From an uncultured Rhodanobacter sp. (GTDB lineage: Bacteria > Pseudomonadota > Gammaproteobacteria > Xanthomonadales > Rhodanobacteraceae): 6,888 nucleotides of DNA. The position numbers were made by a program, and so were the translations under genes. The stretch lies in assembly GCA_903827735.1 (NCBI GenBank), contig CAIKJM010000279.1:1-6888 (forward strand). Direction: 5' to 3'. The notes beneath the pieces were generated by a model. That model had not been told where the DNA came from and did not search any database. It saw only the letters and a list, made by a program, of their open reading frames with translations. Shown piece by piece: positions 1-6,334 of this stretch (position 1 is its first letter; each line of letters opens with the position of its first letter).

Positions 1-2778
1 CGCCGGCGCATCGATCACGATGTGTTTGCCGTTTTCCAGACGGATGTCCATATGCGGAAAGTACGGCGCGCCGATCACGTATTCGGGCGAGCCCATGCGC
101 AGCGGATAGAAGCCCGCGGCGCTGAACACATACCAGGCAGAAATTTCGCCGTTGTCCTCGTCGCCCGGATAGCCCTGGCCGATCTCGCTGCCGACGTACA
201 GACGCGACAGCGCGTCACGCACCTTGTCCTGCGTCTTCCACGGCTGGCCGGCGACGTCGTACATGTACAGGATGTGGTGCGACGGCTGGTTGCTGTGGCC
301 GTACTGGCCCATGCGCACGTCGCGCGCCTCGAGCATCTCGTGAATCGGCTCGCCGTAGCTGCCGACATGGAAGTTGCCCGGCGTGGCGAAGAACGCATCG
401 AGCTTGGCGGCCAGCCCCGCGCGCCCGCCGTACAGTGCCGCCAGGCCGGCGCCGTCCTGCGGCGCATGAAAGGCCATGTTCCATGCATCGGTTTCGGTAT
501 AGTCGCCACCCCAGCGGATCGGATCGAAGTCCGCTTTGCCGTAGCGCCATTGGCCGTTGGCTGCGCGGCCAACGAAGAAGCCGACGTCCGCGTCGAACAA
601 GTTGACGTAGTCGAGTCCGCGGTTGCGGTAGTAGCGCGCATCGTCGGCGTAGTAAGCCGCGTACGGATCGTTGGCCGCGTGCTGCGTCGTCAGCGCATCG
701 GCGAGGTTGCCGATGGCGAAGTCGTTGATATAGCCGTCCATCGACCACGACAGGCCCTCGTCCACGCCGGTGTCGGTATAGCCGTTGAAGATCGAGCGCT
801 GCAGGCCCTTGCGGCCGGTACCCGCGAGCGGACTGACGACCGACGCATCCTTCAGCGCGGACTGATAGAACGAGGCCACGTCGAAATTGCGCACGCCCTT
901 CAGCCACGCGTCGGCGAAGGCGACATCGGCGCTGGTACCGACCATCAGATCAGCGTAGCCCGGTGAGGACCAGCGCGCGATCCAGCCGCCGTCGCGATAC
1001 TGCTGCACGAAGCCGTCGATCATCTCCCCGGCCTGCGTCGGCGTGAGCAGCACATAGGCCGGCCACGCCGTGCGATACGTGTCCCAGAAGCCGTTGTTGA
1101 CGAAGTCCTTGCCGTCGACGATGCGCGCACCAGTCCGGCTCGGCGTGTCGGCCGCTACCGGCGCCGAGAACGGGCTGGCGTAGCGGTACACCGGCTGCGC
1201 CGCGCTACCGGTATTTTCGTAAGCCTCGTTCGGGTATAGAAACAGCCGATAGAGGTTGGAGTACAGCGTGGTCTTTTCGTCGCGGCTGGCACCCTCGACC
1301 TGCACCGCGCCGAGCAGCACGTTCCACGCCTGCGCTGCGCGATCACGCACGGTTTCCAGCGTATCGCTCGGTGCGATTTCCAAGGCGAGGTTGTGCTTGG
1401 CCTGGTCGAGGCTGATCAGCGACGTGGCGACGCGCAGGTTGACCACTTTGTTGGTGCGGGTATCGAAACCGAACCAAGCGGCCACGTGATCGCGACCTGC
1501 GCCCGTCAGCCGACCGTTGCGCTGCACGGGCTGATCGACCGTGCCGTAAAAGAACAGCCGACCCGCGCCGGTGCTTAGCCGACTCTTGACGTCCGAGTAG
1601 CCGCTGAAGCTTTGCCCATTGGGGTCCAGCGTAATCCCGCCCTCATCCTTGAGATTGTCGAACAACAGCTGGGACGTTGCACCGGTGAAGGTGAAGCGGA
1701 ACATCGCCGCATGGTCGGTCGGCGCCATCTCGGTCACCATACCGTTGTCGAACACCACGCGGTAATCGTGCGGATGCGCCGATTCGTTGGCGTGGATGAA
1801 GCCGAGCGAACGCGCGGCGCGATCGAGCAGCGGCACGCCACTGGCCTGCGCCTCGGGCATCAGCTGCAGCGTCTGCCGCTCGCCCATCCACGGGCTGGGC
1901 TCGTGCGACAGCTGAAAGGCCTGCAGGCGCGGGTGATTGTCCGGCCCATTGTGGTCCTGATATTGGTACAGCCAGTTAGAGCCGGCGTCGGTCACCGGCG
2001 TCCAGAAATTGAAGCCGTGCGGCATTGCCATGGCGGGAAAAACATTGCCGCGCGAGAAGTTGAAGTTGGCGTTGCTGCCCCGCCGTGTATCGACGAAGTC
2101 GACCGGCTGATGGCGCGCGTCCGGCGCCACGCTGCCGAGGCGGATATCGTCGACATACCCTTCGATCGACGAGGCGGGGCCATCGTGATCGAGCAAGATC
2201 TGCTTCACGCGTCGACCCGCCGCCACGTGCCCGAGGTCGATGGAAACGACATTCCACTGGTCCGGATACAGCACCCGACCTTCCCCCTGTCCGCGGGCGG
2301 TGGCGGGAATGCGATGCTGATCGAACGCACCGCGGGTCGACAGGCGGCTGCCATCGTCGAACAGCAGATCCAGCGCGACATAATTGGCGGGATTGCGCAG
2401 GTCATCGCCGTTGCGCTGCGGAAAGATCACATACGACAGCTGCGTATCCGCGCGCACCGACACGTCGACGTCAAACAGCTTCTGCTGCTGGCTGCCGCCG
2501 GCGGTACCACGATAGTGCAGCGAACGTAGGCCAGTGAAACCCACGTCCGGCTTCGCGGTAAGCACGACATTCTTGGGGGGACCGCCATCGACCTGTGCGC
2601 TGAACGGCGCTCCGGGTGGCCCGACGACGGGCGTGGGTTGACCAACTTCGAACGAGGTCTGGAAGCTGTCGACCAAGGTCTTAGCCGAGGCGACGCTGCC
2701 TGCCAGCACCGCGCCAGCGATGATCGTCGCGACCGCTTTGGGGGCGCGTCGCGTATTGCGCGATGCCGATGCCTTCAT
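1..2778 (-). CDS. Secreted GH92 alpha-mannosidase with N-terminal beta-sandwich module (3' end outside window)
   Basis: One open frame of 926 codons runs from the ATG at 2778 to the left edge without a stop. Residues 1-32 form a signal peptide (Arg/Lys-rich start, hydrophobic 15-29, cleavage after A-S-A at 30-32), so the enzyme is exported. Residues ~34-222 are an extra module resembling the one before GH92 domains in some actinobacterial enzymes (recalled similarity). GH92 proper begins at ~226 (VDFVDTRRGS), with its N-terminal domain to ~460 and then the helical catalytic domain. E762 in GGDYTETDAW matches the known catalytic acid; D873 and D875 in PGDEDNGEISAW match the general-base aspartates; H813-E814 fit the His-Glu pair tied to alpha-1,2 specificity in Bacteroides Bt3990. 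The family hydrolyses alpha-mannosides with inversion and needs calcium. By comparison with Bt3990, at least ~50 C-terminal residues are missing here. The start is supported by an AGAGGA ribosome site. No mannan-uptake gene lies next to it. Confidence 0.93.
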   Translation of the reverse strand, partial: MKASASRNTRRAPKAVATIIAGAVLAGSVASAKTLVDSFQTSFEVGQPTPVVGPPGAPFSAQVDGGPPKNVVLTAKPDVGFTGLRSLHYRGTAGGSQQQKLFDVDVSVRADTQLSYVIFPQRNGDDLRNPANYVALDLLFDDGSRLSTRGAFDQHRIPATARGQGEGRVLYPDQWNVVSIDLGHVAAGRRVKQILLDHDGPASSIEGYVDDIRLGSVAPDARHQPVDFVDTRRGSNANFNFSRGNVFPAMAMPHGFNFWTPVTDAGSNWLYQYQDHNGPDNHPRLQAFQLSHEPSPWMGERQTLQLMPEAQASGVPLLDRAARSLGFIHANESAHPHDYRVVFDNGMVTEMAPTDHAAMFRFTFTGATSQLLFDNLKDEGGITLDPNGQSFSGYSDVKSRLSTGAGRLFFYGTVDQPVQRNGRLTGAGRDHVAAWFGFDTRTNKVVNLRVATSLISLDQAKHNLALEIAPSDTLETVRDRAAQAWNVLLGAVQVEGASRDEKTTLYSNLYRLFLYPNEAYENTGSAAQPVYRYASPFSAPVAADTPSRTGARIVDGKDFVNNGFWDTYRTAWPAYVLLTPTQAGEMIDGFVQQYRDGGWIARWSSPGYADLMVGTSADVAFADAWLKGVRNFDVASFYQSALKDASVVSPLAGTGRKGLQRSIFNGYTDTGVDEGLSWSMDGYINDFAIGNLADALTTQHAANDPYAAYYADDARYYRNRGLDYVNLFDADVGFFVGRAANGQWRYGKADFDPIRWGGDYTETDAWNMAFHAPQDGAGLAALYGGRAGLAAKLDAFFATPGNFHVGSYGEPIHEMLEARDVRMGQYGHSNQPSHHILYMYDVAGQPWKTQDKVRDALSRLYVGSEIGQGYPGDEDNGEISAWYVFSAAGFYPLRMGSPEYVIGAPYFPHMDIRLENGKHIVIDAPA

Positions 2779-2784
2779 GCCAAA

Positions 2785-2790
2785 TCCTCT
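2785..2790 (-). promoter_or_regulatory. Ribosome binding site of the GH92 gene
   Basis: On the minus strand AGAGGA lies six bases before the ATG at 2778. This is a good Shine-Dalgarno match at normal spacing. The codons that follow encode a clean signal peptide, so this is the start to use. Confidence 0.75.
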
Positions 2791-2812
2791 GTCGCTTTCT
2801 TCTACCTGCAGT

Positions 2813-2860
2813 CGTTCGAGGCGCCGCGCCACAGCATGGCGAGCCAAGGCGCATCGAACG
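2813..2860 (-). repeat. Long imperfect inverted repeat (hairpin) in the GH92 leader
   Basis: CGTTCGAGGCGCC at 2813-2825 pairs with GGCGCATCGAACG at 2848-2860 in 12 of 13 positions (one G-A mismatch), around a 22-nt loop. Inside the loop CGCC (2827-2830) can pair with GGCG (2838-2841). No T-tract follows on either strand, so it does not look like a classical intrinsic terminator. It lies between the stop of the hydrolase gene and the GH92 start, 34 nt upstream of the GH92 ATG. It could be a structured 5' leader, an mRNA-stabilising element, or a protein-binding dyad. The pairing is seen directly; the role is inference. Confidence 0.7.
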
Positions 2861-2870
2861 GGGAGTCTGG

Positions 2871-2899
2871 AGTGGAAGCGATCCGGGCGGCACTGTCAA
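2871..2899 (-). promoter_or_regulatory. Candidate promoter of the GH92 gene
   Basis: On the minus strand a perfect -35 hexamer TTGACA (2899-2894) is followed after 17 bases by TCCACT (2876-2871), which matches the -10 consensus at only three of six positions. If used, transcription would start near 2864, just before the inverted repeat at 2860, and give a leader of about 86 nt. The -35 is strong and the -10 weak, so the promoter may need an activator or may be spurious. Confidence 0.35.
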
Positions 2900-2931
2900 A
2901 CCGCAGCGTGCTGTCGAGCGGATGACGCGGC

Positions 2932-3969
2932 TCAGCCCATGCCGGGGACGGTGCTGTCCGCAATGGCGTTGAAGCGGTCCGCGATGTAGTCGTCGGTGAA
3001 GCTGGTCATGCCCCAGTTGCGGATAAAACCGCAGTGGCCGCCGTAACGCGAAATATCCAGTTCGATATTCGGCGGCAGCTGCAGCTCGCGGAAGGCGTTG
3101 ATCGGGATGACCGGATCATCTTCCGCCGTGAGAATGGTTGCCGGAATCTGCATGCCGGCCAGCGCGCTGCCGGCGACTGAATAGCCGTCCAGATATTCTT
3201 CCAGCGAACCGAAGTCGGTGTGCCGCAGCACCAGCGCCTCGGTGAGCCCGCGCATATTCTGCTTCAACTCGGACAGCTCGAAATACTGCTGCTGCGGAAA
3301 CGCCGCCTGCTTGGCGCGCAACGAGTGCCGCCATTTCTGCATGAAATACGCGTTGTAGAACCAGCGCGCCTTGCGTTCCAGCGAGCGCAACCCCTCGGCC
3401 GGATCGATGATCGGACAGACCGCCAGCGCATAGGCCAGCGGAATCCCCCGCCCCGGTGCGGCGAGCGCGGCGCGCAGCGCAAAATTCCCGCCTAGCGAGA
3501 AACCAGCCAGCGCCATCGGCCGCGACGGCCAGCGGCTGGCGATGTCGCCCAGGGCGTGGATCACTTCGTCGATGCGGTTGGAGTGGAACAGGGCTTCGTT
3601 GAAGGCAAAGCTTTCGCCGTGGTCGCGGAAGTTCAGCCGGAAAATATCCCATCCATCGAGCAGCAGGCGACTGCCCGTTTGCAAGACGTAAGTGGAGTCG
3701 ACGCTGCCTTCCCAGCCGTGAAACAGCACGGCCAGGCCACGCGACTGCGGATGGGTTTTCTGCGCCGTGTAGGCGCCGGTCAGGCGCACGCCGTTGCCAC
3801 CGTCCACCACCACTTCTTCCGCTCCCTGCAAGACCGTTTTAGCCGCGCGAGGGAGCAGATAACGACGTACGCCGCTGGAGGACAGCAGGGTCTGCGTGTG
3901 GCCGCTGCGCAGCGGCCATGGCGGATGGAAATCGGCGCCGCGCAGCAATTTGGAACGAGACACGCTCAT
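2932..3969 (-). CDS. YheT-like alpha/beta hydrolase
   Basis: This 345-residue protein has the size and layout of the YheT/ABHD1-3 family of serine hydrolases (COG0429). The N-terminus carries the family signature PPWPLRSGHTQTL (16-28). An oxyanion-type HGWEG lies at 84-88. The nucleophile elbow GFSLGG (156-161) gives Ser158. The acid is Asp284 or Asp285 in TAEDDPVIP, and the base is His312 in YGGHCGFI, so the triad is complete. No signal peptide is visible, so it is probably cytoplasmic or peripheral to the membrane. Family members hydrolyse short acyl esters in vitro; physiological substrates are poorly known. Its ATG shares four bases (ATGA) with the stop of the upstream acyltransferase gene and has no good ribosome site of its own, which points to translational coupling and a shared mRNA. 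A link to lipid or ester turnover is inferred from this pairing. Confidence 0.9.
   Translation of the reverse strand: MSVSRSKLLRGADFHPPWPLRSGHTQTLLSSSGVRRYLLPRAAKTVLQGAEEVVVDGGNGVRLTGAYTAQKTHPQSRGLAVLFHGWEGSVDSTYVLQTGSRLLLDGWDIFRLNFRDHGESFAFNEALFHSNRIDEVIHALGDIASRWPSRPMALAGFSLGGNFALRAALAAPGRGIPLAYALAVCPIIDPAEGLRSLERKARWFYNAYFMQKWRHSLRAKQAAFPQQQYFELSELKQNMRGLTEALVLRHTDFGSLEEYLDGYSVAGSALAGMQIPATILTAEDDPVIPINAFRELQLPPNIELDISRYGGHCGFIRNWGMTSFTDDYIADRFNAIADSTVPGMG
3966..3969 (-). other. ATGA stop-start overlap coupling acyltransferase and hydrolase genes
   Basis: The four bases read ATGA on the minus strand: ATG starts the YheT-like hydrolase and TGA ends the acyltransferase. The nearest purine-rich stretch (GGTGAG) ends about 12 bases before the ATG, too far for an ideal ribosome site. 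Reinitiation by ribosomes finishing the upstream gene is therefore the likely route. Confidence 0.8.
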
Positions 3970-4778
3970 GCGGCCGCTTTACTCACCGCAGCGCCGCCAA
4001 GCGCCGTGTCGATGCGCTCGCGCGACAGCTCGGCCATGCGCCGGCGTGCATCGGGCGACGCCGGCACGGCAGCGAGAAAATGTACCTCGGCATCCAACGG
4101 CGCCTCACCGAGCAGGCGCAGGATGTTGTACACAAAGCTCTCGTTGACGCGAAAGCCGGCATCGATGATGCGTACACCGTTGCGGGCAAAGCGCAGAGCC
4201 ACCGGCTGCACCGGCACGTCGGCGTCCAGCGCCGCCTGGAATATCCGCGCGTGGAAAACCTTCAACACGCCGTTGTACCCACTGCCGCCTTCCGGAAACA
4301 CGGCCACCGACCGGCCGCCGCGAAGGCGCTCGACCATCACCTGCATCACCGACGAGAGCGAATGGTTGTTGCCGCGGCGATGAAAAATGGTGCCGGCGCA
4401 GGCGGCCATCCAGCCGACCAGCGGCCAGCGGGCGATCTCCGACTTGGCCACGAAACACGCAGCGCGCTGGCTGTGCAGCATGACGATGTCGATCCACGAG
4501 GTGTGGTTGGCGACAAACAGCACCGCATCGGGCAGTGGCTGACCGATGCGCACCGAACGCATGCCAAAGATGCGCAGCAGCATGCGCGACCACCAGCGGA
4601 TCAGCCGGTGCGTAAACGGCTCGCGGCCGTTGCGCATCACGGCGAAGCGATTCCAGGTGACGATCATCGCCAGCAAGATGCCCAGCACGATGTGGCCTAG
4701 CAGCAGCGGCACGCGCCAGAGGTAGCGCAGCGGGCGCAGGCGATCGGGCGTGGTGGCGGGCGTGGAGTCGGTGCTCAT
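3966..4778 (-). CDS. PlsC-type lysophospholipid acyltransferase (1-acylglycerol-3-phosphate acyltransferase family)
   Basis: The 270-residue protein has one membrane segment near the N-terminus (~24-43) and then the acyltransferase domain, so it is expected on the inner face of the cytoplasmic membrane. The catalytic HX4D motif is NHTSWID, with His92 and Asp97. Block II is GTIFHRRG (129-136). Block III is FPEG (161-164), followed by GSG rather than the common TRS. Block IV is VPVQPVALRF (188-197). All four blocks are in order, and 270 residues is ordinary for the family. The usual reaction moves an acyl chain to lysophosphatidic acid to make phosphatidic acid, but OlsA-type enzymes making ornithine lipids share the fold, so the acceptor is uncertain. 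No clear ribosome site precedes the ATG. The gene lies 41 bp after the Lrp-like regulator and overlaps the YheT-like hydrolase gene. Confidence 0.9.
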   Translation of the reverse strand: MSTDSTPATTPDRLRPLRYLWRVPLLLGHIVLGILLAMIVTWNRFAVMRNGREPFTHRLIRWWSRMLLRIFGMRSVRIGQPLPDAVLFVANHTSWIDIVMLHSQRAACFVAKSEIARWPLVGWMAACAGTIFHRRGNNHSLSSVMQVMVERLRGGRSVAVFPEGGSGYNGVLKVFHARIFQAALDADVPVQPVALRFARNGVRIIDAGFRVNESFVYNILRLLGEAPLDAEVHFLAAVPASPDARRRMAELSRERIDTALGGAAVSKAAA

Positions 4779-4793
4779 GGGTCAGTTAGTTTA

Positions 4794-4807
4794 GCGTTAA
4801 TCAACGC
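4794..4807 (-). other. Small hairpin between regulator and acyltransferase genes
   Basis: GCGTT at 4794-4798 and AACGC at 4803-4807 form a five-bp stem with a four-base loop in the 41-bp gap. On the minus strand it is followed by TAAACTAACTGACCC and then the acyltransferase ATG, with no T-run. It is too short and lacks the tail of a good terminator. It may be chance or may weakly separate the two genes. Confidence 0.25.
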
Positions 4808-4819
4808 GCGCTTGAATGT

Positions 4820-5296
4820 TCAAAGTTTCACTTGCGTCAGCGGCAGTGATGGTGACCGCTTGACAGTGCGCAGAACAAAACTGGAGTTGACGTCGGCGAC
4901 GCCGGCGGCATTGAGCAGATGATCGAGCAGGAAGCGCGAGAAGTCCTGCAGATCGGCCACGTGGACATGCAGCAGGTAGTCCATGTCGCCGGTCAGGGCG
5001 TGGCAGGCCACCACTTCGTCCCACCCGTTGACGCGCTCGACGAAGCCCTCGATCGCCGAGCTCTCGTGCTTGGTCAGCTGCACGCGCACGAAAGCCTGCA
5101 GGCCCAGACCGACCGCCTGCGGATCGACCTGGGCCGCATAGCCGGTGATGATCTTGTCCGACTCCAGCCGCTGGAGCCGGCGCAGGCAGGCCGAAGCGGA
5201 CAGGCTCACGCGCTCGGCCAGCTCGGCGTTGGTGATGCGGCCCTCGCCCTGCAGCACGGCCAGCATGCGTAAATCGGTGCGGTCCAGGGCCGTCAT
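4820..5296 (-). CDS. Lrp/AsnC-family transcriptional regulator
   Basis: With the ATG at 5296 the protein is 158 residues, the normal size for an Lrp/AsnC regulator. It opens with LDRTDLRML (4-12), the usual first helix. The helix-turn-helix follows (~22-45: TNAELAERVSLSASACLRRLQRLE). The hinge is KIITGYAAQVDPQAVG (48-63), and the C-terminal RAM domain runs from ~66 to 146. It contains GDMDYLLHV (103-111), the conserved loop near the amino-acid binding site, and ends with SFVLRTVKRSP. Family members form dimers and higher oligomers, sense amino acids and usually repress their own gene. A GTG two codons upstream (5302) is closer to an AAAAGG sequence (4-nt spacing against 10 for the ATG), so the true start could be either. 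The longer frame from 5365 adds residues unlike the family. The divergent phhA suggests control by phenylalanine or tyrosine; this is inference. Confidence 0.92.
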   Translation of the reverse strand: MTALDRTDLRMLAVLQGEGRITNAELAERVSLSASACLRRLQRLESDKIITGYAAQVDPQAVGLGLQAFVRVQLTKHESSAIEGFVERVNGWDEVVACHALTGDMDYLLHVHVADLQDFSRFLLDHLLNAAGVADVNSSFVLRTVKRSPSLPLTQVKL

Positions 5297-5381
5297 GCGC
5301 ACGATACCTTTTGTAATTATCTCTATAACGCAAGAATAGTGCATACATAGCCCTATATCGAGCAACTAAACAAGCTTCATG

Positions 5382-5397
5382 TGCGGCTTCGGCCGTA
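5382..5397 (+). other. UUCG-capped hairpin in the probable phhA leader
   Basis: TGCGGC (5382-5387) pairs with GCCGTA (5392-5397) around a TTCG loop. It gives a six-bp stem (one G-T pair) closed by C-G, which is the exceptionally stable cUUCGg tetraloop form. It sits 39 nt before the phhA ATG with no T-run after it, so it is more likely a leader structure than a terminator. It could also be chance in GC-rich DNA. Confidence 0.45.
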
Positions 5398-5426
5398 GAC
5401 TATGCGTTCTGACCCGCTCAATACCC

Positions 5427-5430
5427 GGAG
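5427..5430 (+). promoter_or_regulatory. Ribosome binding site of phhA
   Basis: GGAG lies six bases before the ATG at 5437, a normal position. It supports this ATG as the phhA start. Confidence 0.75.
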
Positions 5431-5436
5431 TTCGCC

Positions 5437-6324
5437 ATGGAAACCCCTCGCCGCGTCGAACACCAGCAGACCGACCGCGGCTATGTGCCGGTGTATGCCA
5501 CGGGTGTGGTCGAGCAGCCGTGGGCCAGCTATTCGCGCACCGACCACGACGTGTGGGACACGCTGTACAAGCGTCAGCGCGAGATGCTGCCCGGTCGCGC
5601 CTGCGCGGAGTTCATGGCCGGCGTCGAGCGCTTTGGTCTGGGCGATGGCGGCATTCCGAAGTTTGCCGACCTCAACAGGGTGCTTGGCGAAGCGACCGGC
5701 TGGGAAGTGGTCGCCGTGGAAGGGCTGCTGCCGGACGAGGTGTTTTTCGATCACCTGGCCAACCGCCGTTTTCCGGTGAGCTGGTGGATACGCAAACCTG
5801 ACCAGCTCGATTACCTCAGCGAGCCGGACCTGTTCCACGACCTGTTCGGCCATGTGCCGCTGCTGCTCAACCCGGTGTTCGCCGACTACATGCAGGCCTA
5901 TGGCCGCGGTGGCATGAAGGCCTTTGCAATCGGCCCGGAAGCGCTGATGAACCTTACGCGGCTGTACTGGTACACGGTCGAATTCGGCCTTATCCATACC
6001 AGCGAAGGCATGCGGATCTACGGCGCCGGCATCGTCAGCTCGAAGGGCGAGTCGATCTATTCGCTGGATTCAGCCGCGCCGAACCGTATCGGCTTCGGTC
6101 TGGAGCGCGTGATGAATACCCGCTACCGCATCGACACGTTCCAACAGACGTACTTCGTGATCGACAGCTTCGAGCAGCTGTTCGAAGCGACCCATCCGGA
6201 CTTCACGCCGATCTATGCCCGCCTCAAGCAGCGGCTGACGCACAGCGCCGGCGACGTGCTCGACGATGAGCGCGTGTTTACCCACGGCACGCGCGAAGGC
6301 TTCGCTACCAACGCCGACGCCTGA
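5437..6324 (+). CDS. phhA: Phenylalanine 4-monooxygenase (phenylalanine hydroxylase)
   Basis: This 295-residue protein is a bacterial, single-domain aromatic amino acid hydroxylase. It converts L-phenylalanine to L-tyrosine using O2, non-haem iron and a reduced pterin, the entry step of phenylalanine breakdown via tyrosine and homogentisate. The iron site is plain: FHDLFGHVP gives His134 and His139, and YWYTVEFGL gives Glu182. This matches the two-His/one-Glu arrangement of the Chromobacterium violaceum enzyme. WEVVAVEGLLPDEVFF (89-104) and FPVSWWIRKPDQLDYL (112-127) are also typical of the family. There is no N-terminal regulatory ACT domain, as expected in bacteria, and no signal peptide, so it is cytoplasmic. 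The pterin-recycling dehydratase PhhB is not in the window. The start has a GGAG site. Expression is probably controlled by the divergent Lrp-like regulator, by position only. Tyrosine and tryptophan hydroxylases share the fold, but a bacterial protein of this form is almost surely PhhA. Confidence 0.96.
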   Translation: METPRRVEHQQTDRGYVPVYATGVVEQPWASYSRTDHDVWDTLYKRQREMLPGRACAEFMAGVERFGLGDGGIPKFADLNRVLGEATGWEVVAVEGLLPDEVFFDHLANRRFPVSWWIRKPDQLDYLSEPDLFHDLFGHVPLLLNPVFADYMQAYGRGGMKAFAIGPEALMNLTRLYWYTVEFGLIHTSEGMRIYGAGIVSSKGESIYSLDSAAPNRIGFGLERVMNTRYRIDTFQQTYFVIDSFEQLFEATHPDFTPIYARLKQRLTHSAGDVLDDERVFTHGTREGFATNADA

Positions 6325-6334
6325 AAGACGACGA

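Larger units (their letters stand above)
5297..5436. promoter_or_regulatory. Divergent control region between the Lrp-like regulator and phhA
   Basis: This 140-bp gap has an AT-rich half (about 5303-5376) that stands out from the GC-rich surroundings and must hold both promoters. On the plus strand TTGTAA (5311-5316) and AATAGT (5335-5340), 18 bases apart, are a modest candidate for phhA. On the minus strand GATAAT (5321-5316) is a good -10-like hexamer for the regulator, but I see no matching -35. Two short dyads are present: TTAT-CTCT-ATAA (5317-5328) and ATAG-CC-CTAT (5347-5356), with centres 29 bp apart, near three helical turns. Lrp-type proteins often bind several phased AT-rich sites, so these are candidate operators. 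The region is secure as regulatory DNA; the exact sites are not. Confidence 0.6.

Noticed and set aside
22..966. 314-residue open frame on the plus strand
   Set aside because: It is antisense to the GH92 gene, whose own frame keeps all catalytic motifs across this stretch. The translation is an Ala/Val/Arg-rich mix with no domain, typical of shadow frames in GC-rich DNA.
1612..2529. 305-residue open frame on the plus strand
   Set aside because: Also antisense to the GH92 gene; no recognisable motif and no ribosome site, while the opposite strand is coherent and in frame.
2779..2931. Intrinsic terminator after the YheT-like hydrolase gene
   Set aside because: The inverted repeat here has no T-run on either strand and sits next to a candidate promoter, so a leader element or operator is the better reading.
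3556..4700. Long plus-strand frames (3556-4383 and 3918-4700)
   Set aside because: They run antisense to the YheT-like hydrolase and the acyltransferase, both of which show complete family motifs.
4797..5348. 183-residue minus-strand frame overlapping the regulator gene
   Set aside because: It is a different frame of the same strand, rich in Arg/Gly/Pro/Ala with no domain; the neighbouring frame encodes a full Lrp/AsnC protein.
5297..5365. Upstream ATG at 5365 giving a 181-residue regulator
   Set aside because: The extra 23 residues do not resemble the family, lie in the AT-rich control region, and push the usual first helix away from the N-terminus.
5377..5997. 206-residue minus-strand frame
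   Set aside because: Antisense to phhA, covering its iron-binding motif region; the sense protein is unmistakable.
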